Below, one piece after another: positions 1-5,110 of a stretch of 5,320 nucleotides of DNA. Below the pieces are notes generated by a model. That model saw nothing but the letters and a program-made list of their open reading frames with translations. It made no database searches and had not been told where the DNA came from. Every line of letters starts with the position of its first letter. Positions within the stretch are counted from its first letter, which is position 1. The position numbers and the translations under genes are program-made. The stretch covers positions 1 to 5,320 of the forward strand of contig DSBX01000185.1 of NCBI GenBank assembly GCA_011049385.1, read 5' to 3'. Source of the DNA: Caldifarciminota bacterium (lineage in GTDB: Bacteria > Hydrothermota > Tepidihabitantia > Tepidihabitantales > Tepidihabitantaceae).

Positions 1-2
1 GC

Positions 3-1412
3 ATTATGGGCAAGGGCTATACCCACGATGTGTTCTGGCGGTACTCGACCGGCGACACCTCTCAGGCGCCACCGCCGTCACCACCACCGCCGCCACCGCC
101 TCCGCCTCCCCCTCCGGGCGGGGGCGGACCGCTGCAGGGAGGCGGTCACAGCTTCCCGGTACCCGCTCCGGGCGGTTCCGGCATGCTGGTCTTCGTGGAT
201 ACGGATACGGCCGGCGATTCCGAGGTAATGCGGCTGTACCTGTCCGGGCAGGGCCTCACGGCGGTCTGTCTGACGCCGGGGTTTGCGGTCAGCCCGGAAG
301 CGGCGCGCTGGTCGCCGGACGAGGCGAAGGTGGCGGTAGCGGCCGAGGACGGATTGCGGCTGGTGGATGTGGTTGACGGAAGCTCGGCATTGCTGGACAG
401 CGGGCTGGTGTCGTCGCCGCGCTGGTCCCCGGACAGCGGCTGGATTGCCTACACGAGATGGGAGGGCGGTCACAAGCTGTACAAGGCTCGGGCCGATGGT
501 ACCGAACGAGTCTGTCTGGCCCAGGATGGCGACTATGCGAGTCCGGCCTGGTCTCCGGACGGGCTGACCATAGTCTGCGAGAAGGCGGCCCGCGGGTTGT
601 GGCAACTGGTGCTGGTGGACGCCGAGACCGGCGAGGAGCAGTACCTGACCAATGACTACCACGACAATACCGCGCCGGTCTACACGCCGGACGGCGAGTG
701 GGTCTACTTCAACAAGACCGACCATACCCGGTTCCGGCAGGTGTACCGGGTGCGGCCGACCGGCGAGGACGAGGAATCGGTGACCGGGGAAGCGGCGATG
801 CACGGTGAGCCGGATGTCTCTCCGGACGGCGAGTGGGTCTGCTTCACCGTCAGTTGCACGACCGAGGCGGGCGTGTTCTACGACCTCAGTCGGGTGGAAG
901 TGGTAAGTGTCCACGCGACCCAACAGGTGAGCCTGACCGACGGGAACGCGGAGCGGTTGACGCCGGCCTGGGGCGCGCCGGACTCCGGGGACCCGGACAG
1001 CTATGCGGTCGTGTATGAAGAAGTGGTGAAGGACTCGGCCGGCGGCACGGACAGCGAGCCGCAACCTGCCCGGATCAGGCTTGAGAAGGTGCGGTTGCCG
1101 CGTCGAGCGGAGGAGCCGGCCGGGCTGTTGCCGACTCAGTACGTGTTGCATCAGAACGTGCCGAACCCGTTCCGACAGCGGACGGTCATCCGTTACGGAG
1201 TGCCGGCGACGGGCCGGGTGAACCTGCAGGTCTATGACCTGACCGGCCGGCGAGTGCGGGTGTTGCTGGATGAGGAGTTGCGTCCCGGCTACTACTCGGC
1301 GGTCTGGGATGCACGTGACAACCGGGGCCGGGAAATGCCGGCCGGGGTGTACTTCTACGAGCTCAGGACCGACGCGAAGGTGATCGAACGGAAGATGCTG
1401 TACCTGAAGTAA
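3..1412 (+). CDS. Secreted TolB/PD40-type beta-propeller protein with FlgD-Ig-like sorting tail (5' end outside window)
   Basis: Residues are numbered from the ATG at position 6. The frame is open to the left edge, and no signal peptide or ribosome binding site is visible, so this ATG is probably internal and the gene is partial. After about 21 residues comes a linker, PPPS followed by twelve prolines (26-37) and four glycines. Six PD40-type repeats follow, with W/Y-S/T-P-D-like cores near residues 102, 140, 182, 226, 272 and 322. The last is degenerate (WGAPDS). Six repeats fit one closed six-bladed TolB-like propeller. Residues 376-468 match a FlgD-Ig / type A C-terminal sorting domain: VPNPF at 385-389, VYDLTGR at 409-415, AGVYFYEL from 446. 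In families with this architecture the tail directs export across the outer membrane and the propeller binds ligands or partners. The ligand cannot be read from sequence. The gene ends in TAA and converges on the next gene. Confidence 0.88.
   Translation: MMGKGYTHDVFWRYSTGDTSQAPPPSPPPPPPPPPPPPGGGGPLQGGGHSFPVPAPGGSGMLVFVDTDTAGDSEVMRLYLSGQGLTAVCLTPGFAVSPEAARWSPDEAKVAVAAEDGLRLVDVVDGSSALLDSGLVSSPRWSPDSGWIAYTRWEGGHKLYKARADGTERVCLAQDGDYASPAWSPDGLTIVCEKAARGLWQLVLVDAETGEEQYLTNDYHDNTAPVYTPDGEWVYFNKTDHTRFRQVYRVRPTGEDEESVTGEAAMHGEPDVSPDGEWVCFTVSCTTEAGVFYDLSRVEVVSVHATQQVSLTDGNAERLTPAWGAPDSGDPDSYAVVYEEVVKDSAGGTDSEPQPARIRLEKVRLPRRAEEPAGLLPTQYVLHQNVPNPFRQRTVIRYGVPATGRVNLQVYDLTGRRVRVLLDEELRPGYYSAVWDARDNRGREMPAGVYFYELRTDAKVIERKMLYLK
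69..134 (+). repeat. Polyproline/polyglycine codon tract in the propeller gene
   Basis: The tract encodes PPPS, then twelve prolines with mixed CCA/CCG/CCT/CCC codons, then GGGG. The mixed codons argue that the peptide, not just a simple DNA repeat, is retained. CCCCC (108-112) and GGGGG (120-124) can pair as a small hairpin across the Pro/Gly junction. The tract probably forms a stiff linker between an upstream domain outside the window and the propeller. Runs of three or more prolines are known to stall ribosomes unless EF-P acts. Confidence 0.8.
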
Positions 1413-1657
1413 CGGCTGAGCGGAACGTTGCCGGGAGCCGGGTCTGTGGGTGCGCCGGATGGAGTGGTGCCGACCTGCAGACCCGGTGCCGATTTCGGCC
1501 CGGGAGCGGCCGAGTCGGATGCCGGCTATCCTCACCCGGTCAGGAGTCCCGGAGAACCGGAAGCAACCGCCGATGGACGCTGGAACTTTCCGTCATCTCG
1601 ACCGGAGTGGAGACATCGCTTTCCGGGCCGCAGGAAGTAACCGCCGTCGCTATTGCC
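1413..1657. other. Convergent intergenic region without a gene
   Basis: This 245-bp gap separates the 3' ends of two convergent genes. Short open frames cross it, but none has a ribosome binding site or a recognisable protein. The only structure I could support is the imperfect hairpin listed separately. No T-tract typical of an intrinsic terminator is present for either gene. Confidence 0.6.
1489..1518. terminator. Weak hairpin in the convergent gap, possible bidirectional terminator
   Basis: TCGGCC (1495-1500) pairs with GGCCGA (1508-1513) around a 7-nt loop. CCGA (1489-1492) then pairs with TCGG (1515-1518) across a small TT/G internal loop, giving ten base pairs. Its place between two convergent genes suits a transcription end. 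No U-run follows on either strand, so termination is an inference and the hairpin may be incidental in GC-rich DNA. Confidence 0.25.
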
Positions 1658-4147
1658 CTACCGCTGAATCACAACCTTCCGGCTCGAACCCTCGACCCCT
1701 TGCCCCCTCGGCCCCTCTGCCCGGATGAAGTAGACCCCGGGCGCGAGGTGGCGGACGTCGTTGTCGCCGGGCTGGAGGTCCATCACCTTGCGGCCGGTGG
1801 CGTCGAGGAGTTGCGCGGGCTTGGGACACAATCCCGATTCTCCGGGCAGAATCGGGCTATGTCCCGCGCCAATGTCCCGCGGCAGGACTAGACTGCCGCG
1901 GACGATGGTCGGCACCACCGGCTTGGTTCCGGCCGGTGTTCCACCCGGACCGACGATTCCGGGCGGATTGTCCCGAAGCACAGTTACCTTGCTACCATCC
2001 TCGCTGGCAACATACGTGCGGTTCATCACCGGGTCCCACGCCATATTTGACGGCATCTGTCCGGCCGGCATCGGGATCGAGTATTTCACCTCAAGAGAAA
2101 CGCCGTCAACTATATGAATCATATAGTGTATGAGCTCAGTAACATAGAGCTTACTGTTCAGGTAATTCCAGACCAGGCTGTGAACCCAGCCCGACCCCGG
2201 AGTCTCGATTGTTGCGATGACGGAGTCCCGGTCGCAGTCAATGACATCAACTGCGCCTCCCCATGTTGAACCCACAAGAATCCGGTTGCCCACGCTGTCC
2301 CAAGCCATCCGTTCCGGCTCCGCGTCAACCGCCAGTCGTTTGCGGACCTGTCGGGCAGCCGGGTCAATCAGCACCAGCTCGTTACTCCCTGCATCGGTGC
2401 AGTAGATGGTATTGTTGATGCTATTATACAGCAATCGGGCAGGCCAGACGACCCCGGGAATTGAGGCGATTACCGCGTCGGTTGCGCAGTCAATGACCTC
2501 AATCTCGCGACTCCCGCCCCGGAACACCCAGTTGCTGTCCGGGTACCAGAGTAATGGCCCAAAGCTGGCATGGGGCAAGCTGATCACGCCCAGGACTTCA
2601 TCTGTGCTGCCGTCAATAACGGTAACTTTGCTCTTACTCTGAAACGTATGGGAATGACCGATGTAGACCTTGTCGCTTGTTCTGCTGTAGGCCATGTAAG
2701 TTTCAAGACCGGCTCCGGGGTGTGAAGCCAGAATCTGATTGGTCGCACCATCAAGAACCACGATACGCTGGTCCTGAGGCGGCGGGAAGACATTGCAATA
2801 ACTTCTTGTAGTTACGTACAACTTGTTGTTATCCGGCACCCAGTGGACGGCGCCCGGATTGTGATGGCCGATGTTGACCGTATCGCAATGCAGGCTATTA
2901 CCGTCAATCACCGAGATGGTACTGGTGAACCCATTAGTGACATACAGCCGATTGTTGACCGAGTTCCAGGCAAGCGCATAGGTCTTGGCTCCGGTGTTCA
3001 GTCGTGTCCGCTCGGCTCCGGTAGCACGGTCATAGGCTGCTATCGCAGCACCGGTCTCATCCGCAACCCAGATGGTCGGGTCGGAACCGGCAACAAGCAT
3101 CATCGCGGACAGGCGCTCACCGGCCCGGACGCTGGAGATGGACTCCAGGGTCAGAAGGTCCCGGACTGCCAGATGCGTCGGAATCCAGTATATCGTGTCG
3201 GGTGCGGTTTCACAGACATAGACCCGACCCAGTTCGCCGTCCAGTACCAGGTCCGCGGCATAGCACCTGACCGAGGCTATCAGCGTATCACTAGCGCCGT
3301 CGAGAACCCGCAGCCCGTCACGGGTAGCGGCAAATAACCGGTTGGTACTCGGGCACCAGGCAAGCCGGTTCGGCAGACCGTGAAGGAAGAAAGGACCGGC
3401 GACACTGTCGTCTGCCAAGTGCACTATAGCCATCCGGGTACTCCACGTCCCGGCGATGTAGAGCTTCTGGTCTTGGTGGTTCAAGGCCAGGATGTTGCGG
3501 TTGTGCACATCTATCGGCACAAAACCGGTGACCGTGTCGGCATCAGAGTCCACGAAGTACAGCCCGTCATCCACCCCGGTGACCAGCACCCGGTTGCGGA
3601 CCGTATCCGCATGTAGCGCTCCCGGCCGGCCCAGTATCGGAATCCGGGTCCGGACCGTATGAGTGGCAAGGTCCACGACCACCAGGTCATCTTCGCACCC
3701 GATGTAGAGCTTGTCGCGCGGCTCGTCGAGTAGCAGGCGCCAGGGCCGGTCCAGCCCGGAAATCGTGGCAATCACCTGCCCGGCCCGGACGCCATAGACC
3801 GTCACCGTGCTGGCGTAGTAGTCGGCTGAGTACACTCGATTGTGCTCCCGGCTCCAGACCAGGTCACTGACCCCGTATCCGGGCAGATACCGACCAACCT
3901 TCCTGAATGTCCGGGCATCTATGATGACCACGCAGTCAGCCAGCCAGTCGGAAACGTATAGCTGCTCGTCGGTCTCGTTGTAGCAGAGGACCCGGGGGCT
4001 GGCGACCCCGGATAACTCGTCCGGCAACAGGATGGTACTCTCGACCCACTGGGCTGAAGCCGAGAACACGAACGCCAGCAGGGCGGTGACGGCAAACCCG
4101 TATCTCGCGCCTGTTGCGCTGTAGAGGATTGCATTGCTCAATCGCAT
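1658..4147 (-). CDS. Secreted YVTN/YncE-type beta-propeller repeat protein with C-terminal sorting tail
   Basis: 829 residues. The ATG at 4147-4145 is supported by GGAGGT six bases upstream and by a signal peptide (residues 1-32, hydrophobic stretch about 17-31, cleavage likely after ASA before Gln33). Residues about 45-727 hold roughly sixteen repeats of about 40-45 residues with the YVTN pattern, e.g. W-x-S-x-x-N-R-L-Y-V-T-N at blade nine (YVTN at 402-405) followed by VIDG; others read KLYVTT, KLYVTE and KLYIAG. Sixteen blades are too many for one ring, so two tandem seven- or eight-bladed propellers are likely. A Gly/Pro linker (731-746) leads to a divergent type A sorting tail: RGSLVLP (750-756), LLDATGRKVMDL (780-791), LAPGVYFIRAE (801-811) and RKVVIQR (823-829). 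An exported or surface-anchored binding protein is likely; no catalytic motif is visible. Insertions at 758-777 and 812-822 lengthen the tail. Confidence 0.92.
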   Translation of the reverse strand: MRLSNAILYSATGARYGFAVTALLAFVFSASAQWVESTILLPDELSGVASPRVLCYNETDEQLYVSDWLADCVVIIDARTFRKVGRYLPGYGVSDLVWSREHNRVYSADYYASTVTVYGVRAGQVIATISGLDRPWRLLLDEPRDKLYIGCEDDLVVVDLATHTVRTRIPILGRPGALHADTVRNRVLVTGVDDGLYFVDSDADTVTGFVPIDVHNRNILALNHQDQKLYIAGTWSTRMAIVHLADDSVAGPFFLHGLPNRLAWCPSTNRLFAATRDGLRVLDGASDTLIASVRCYAADLVLDGELGRVYVCETAPDTIYWIPTHLAVRDLLTLESISSVRAGERLSAMMLVAGSDPTIWVADETGAAIAAYDRATGAERTRLNTGAKTYALAWNSVNNRLYVTNGFTSTISVIDGNSLHCDTVNIGHHNPGAVHWVPDNNKLYVTTRSYCNVFPPPQDQRIVVLDGATNQILASHPGAGLETYMAYSRTSDKVYIGHSHTFQSKSKVTVIDGSTDEVLGVISLPHASFGPLLWYPDSNWVFRGGSREIEVIDCATDAVIASIPGVVWPARLLYNSINNTIYCTDAGSNELVLIDPAARQVRKRLAVDAEPERMAWDSVGNRILVGSTWGGAVDVIDCDRDSVIATIETPGSGWVHSLVWNYLNSKLYVTELIHYMIHIVDGVSLEVKYSIPMPAGQMPSNMAWDPVMNRTYVASEDGSKVTVLRDNPPGIVGPGGTPAGTKPVVPTIVRGSLVLPRDIGAGHSPILPGESGLCPKPAQLLDATGRKVMDLQPGDNDVRHLAPGVYFIRAEGPRGQGVEGSSRKVVIQR
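1818..1870. repeat. Palindromic element inside the sorting-tail coding sequence
   Basis: A perfect 9-bp inverted repeat, CCCGATTCT (1833-1841) and AGAATCGGG (1848-1856), closes a 6-nt loop CCGGGC. Outside a 4/3-nt internal loop, GGGACA (1823-1828) pairs with TGTCCC (1860-1865), and GGC (1818-1820) pairs with GCC (1868-1870). The element is read in frame as roughly residues 760-776 of the YVTN protein (HSPILPGESG core), between two conserved strands of the sorting tail. ATGTCCCGCG occurs at 1859-1868 and again at 1872-1881, so one arm is followed by a partial second copy. This looks like an inserted palindromic repeat, but only a genome-wide comparison can establish that. Confidence 0.6.
2109..2127. 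repeat. AT-rich 19-bp palindrome inside the YVTN gene
   Basis: ACTATATGAATCATATAGT is a perfect palindrome with 9-bp arms around a single central A. It lies in an AT-rich patch of an otherwise GC-rich gene and encodes about residues 674-680 (within LIHYMIHIVDG) of a propeller blade. The reading frame and the blade pattern are intact, so the DNA symmetry could be incidental. Confidence 0.4.
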
Positions 4148-4149
4148 AA

Positions 4150-4159
4150 CTCCACCTCC
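4150..4159 (-). promoter_or_regulatory. Strong Shine-Dalgarno site of the YVTN gene
   Basis: On the minus strand GGAGGTGGAG precedes TT-ATG. The GGAGGT core (4154-4159) lies six bases from the ATG and fixes the start that also yields a proper signal peptide. Confidence 0.85.
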
Positions 4160-4171
4160 CGGCTATGTCCG

Positions 4172-4200
4172 ATTATCGGCCCGGTCCTGCCCGATGTCAA
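4172..4200 (-). promoter_or_regulatory. Near-consensus sigma-70 promoter of the YVTN gene
   Basis: Minus strand: -35 TTGACA (4195-4200), a 17-bp spacer, and -10 GATAAT (4172-4177). Eleven of twelve bases match the housekeeping consensus and the spacing is ideal. Transcription would begin near 4165, giving a leader of about 18 nt that contains the Shine-Dalgarno site. The gene is therefore probably expressed on its own from a strong promoter with little room for leader-based control. Confidence 0.8.
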
Positions 4201-4245
4201 GCCCGGCCCGGACAGGGAGAACAGATCCACCTGCCCGGGCCGGGC
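4201..4245 (-). terminator. GC-rich hairpin after the small secreted gene, possible terminator
   Basis: GCCCGGCCCGG (4201-4211) and CCGGGCCGGGC (4235-4245) form a perfect 11-bp inverted repeat with a 23-nt loop. It starts about 42 nt past the stop of the small secreted gene and abuts the -35 box of the next promoter. A nested 15-nt palindrome, TGCCCGG-G-CCGGGCA, lies at 4232-4246. Only two T residues follow on the minus strand, so it is not a canonical intrinsic terminator. It could end or pause transcription, or insulate the two genes. Confidence 0.4.
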
Positions 4246-4287
4246 AAGCCGGTATCCGACAGCACATATGATCCGGCCTCGAACCCG

Positions 4288-4728
4288 TCAGTCCTGTGTC
4301 GGGTTGCTGGTCGGTGGGCCGGGCGGGGTAGCTCTGGTCAAAGGCAGTTCGATGGAAGTATAGTACCAAGGATGCTTGTAGTAGTATGGTTCCGACAGCT
4401 CGGAGTACCAGAACTCGTTGTCAATGTAGGCCCTTGACCGGAATGCATACCAGGAGAGTGTGTCTATCTCTATCATCTCGCCGCTTTGAGAGGAGTGTGC
4501 CCAGCGGAGTTTATATGGTCCGGTGGATTGCTGTTCCCACGTGTTATGCTCGCCGACATAGTTCCACCCTCCATGGGTAACGTGCCACTGCCAGGCTGCG
4601 ACAGAACCCGTCCGTACATTCCCGTCCTTCGTGACTGTTGTGAAGATGCCGGACGGTGCGAGGTTTTCGGCCCCGGCGACTGCGCAGAGCAATGCGCAGA
4701 GCCCGAGTGCGACCATCAGAGTTCTCAT
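4288..4728 (-). CDS. Small secreted Trp/Tyr-rich protein of unknown function
   Basis: 146 residues. The ATG at 4728-4726 is preceded by AAGGAGG five bases upstream and opens a clear Sec signal peptide (MRTLMVALGLCALLCAVAGA, cleavage likely after residue 20). Cys11 and Cys15 sit in the hydrophobic core without a lipobox, so this is probably not a lipoprotein. The mature 126 residues contain no cysteine, eight tryptophans (46, 48, 55, 64, 76, 93, 107, 121) and ten tyrosines, including EPYYYKHPWYY at 113-123. Alternating aromatic and polar residues suggest a small beta-rich, surface-binding fold. The C-terminus (133-146) is a Pro/Thr-rich tail, and no sorting domain is present. I do not recognise the family. 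It lies on the same strand as the YVTN gene, 140 bp upstream, but a hairpin and a separate promoter between them argue against a shared operon. Confidence 0.8.
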   Translation of the reverse strand: MRTLMVALGLCALLCAVAGAENLAPSGIFTTVTKDGNVRTGSVAAWQWHVTHGGWNYVGEHNTWEQQSTGPYKLRWAHSSQSGEMIEIDTLSWYAFRSRAYIDNEFWYSELSEPYYYKHPWYYTSIELPLTRATPPGPPTSNPTQD

Positions 4729-4732
4729 GAAC

Positions 4733-4740
4733 TCCTCCTT
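4733..4740 (-). promoter_or_regulatory. Shine-Dalgarno site of the small secreted gene
   Basis: AAGGAGGA on the minus strand, with the GGAGG core (4734-4738) five bases before the ATG. It supports the first Met over the in-frame Met5. Confidence 0.8.
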
Positions 4741-4845
4741 CTTGTTCCTGTCCGGCTCGGGCCTGGCCGGGAAGGCCGCGAGGGACGGCCCGGATGCCGC
4801 CGAGGCGACCCGCTCGGCTCCGTTACCCTGCCGGACTCATTACCA

Positions 4846-4874
4846 ATACTACTAGCAACATTCGTGCCCAAAAA
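4846..4874 (-). promoter_or_regulatory. Weak promoter candidate for the small secreted gene
   Basis: Minus strand TTTTTG (4869-4874), a 17-bp spacer and TAGTAT (4846-4851) form a poor sigma-70 match inside the only AT-rich island upstream of the gene. The leader would be about 110 nt. TTGGGC-17-TATTGG, shifted by a few bases, is an equal alternative. The choice is uncertain. Confidence 0.3.
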
Positions 4875-4888
4875 CGCCACTTGGGCAC
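4864..4888. repeat. Perfect 8-bp inverted repeat overlapping the promoter candidate
   Basis: GTGCCCAA (4864-4871) and TTGGGCAC (4881-4888) are separated by 9 nt. The left arm covers the putative -35 box, so the repeat could be an operator for a dimeric regulator. It could equally be a hairpin ending a transcript from the right. No long T-run follows on either strand. Confidence 0.5.
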
Positions 4889-4926
4889 ATTTCTCGTAAG
4901 TCACAACAGCAGATAGTGTTAGCTCG

Positions 4927-4951
4927 TCTCTCTCTCTCTCTCTCTCTCTCT
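4927..4951. repeat. (TC)12 dinucleotide microsatellite
   Basis: Twelve uninterrupted TC units plus a final T. Long perfect dinucleotide repeats are uncommon in bacteria and mutate by strand slippage. It lies about 200 bp upstream of the start of the small secreted gene and about 50 bp upstream of its weak promoter candidate, outside any supported coding region. Confidence 0.95.
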
Positions 4952-4981
4952 AAGCAAACCGATTGCCGCTAATTTCGTCGG

Positions 4982-5006
4982 TGACTGCCGCATTTTGCGG
5001 CAGTCG
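4982..5006. repeat. Perfect hairpin with a 10-bp stem
   Basis: GACTGCCGCA (4983-4992) and TGCGGCAGTC (4996-5005) pair around a three-T loop, and a T-G wobble can extend the stem by one pair. No T-rich tail follows on either strand, so a dispersed palindromic repeat or a structural element is more likely than an intrinsic terminator. Confidence 0.6.
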
Positions 5007-5065
5007 GCCGGGTTTCGGAGGGTGCTCGGCCGGTGGTACGGCGGCCCTGGCGGTGCATCTCTTGG

Positions 5066-5094
5066 CAATCGCGGTCCAAAGACCGCTCCCACAC
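5066..5094 (-). repeat. REP-like palindrome with GGAG head
   Basis: On the minus strand GTGTGGGAGCGGTC is followed by TTTG and GACCGCGATTGCC. GCGGTC (5071-5076) and GACCGC (5081-5086) form a 6-bp stem with a 4-nt loop, and a GGAG tetranucleotide stands just 5' of the stem. This head-plus-hairpin layout resembles REP elements of gammaproteobacteria such as Pseudomonas, which are mobilised by RAYT (Y1 transposase-like) proteins. No RAYT gene lies in the window. The identification rests on layout only. Confidence 0.4.
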
Positions 5095-5110
5095 CCGCCC
5101 GCATTCTCCA

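Larger units (their letters stand above)
4889..5110. other. Repeat-rich intergenic stretch without a convincing gene
   Basis: Together with 4729-4888 this makes about 380 bp with no supported gene. It holds a short AT-rich piece, a (TC)12 tract, a 10-bp-stem hairpin and a REP-like palindrome, each listed separately. A minus-strand frame stays open from the right edge to the TAA at 4919-4921, but its sequence here (an arginine/glutamate run from the TC tract, then unstructured residues) reads as translated repeat DNA. Confidence 0.55.

Noticed and set aside
78..1535. Long minus-strand open frame (485 codons) opposite the first propeller gene
   Set aside because: It is antisense to a gene with clear repeats and a sorting tail. 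Its translation is an arginine-, proline- and histidine-rich shadow typical of GC-rich DNA, with no domain pattern.
2843..3337. Plus-strand open frame of 164 codons
   Set aside because: It lies antisense inside the well-supported YVTN propeller gene, has no family features, and is explained as a shadow frame.
1658..4147. Quinoprotein or other enzymatic propeller
   Set aside because: The repeats are YVTN/YncE type, and no catalytic or cofactor-binding motif or haem-binding CxxCH is seen.
4486..4899. Plus-strand open frame of 137 codons opposite the small secreted gene
   Set aside because: The minus strand has a signal peptide and a well-placed ribosome binding site. The plus frame has neither.
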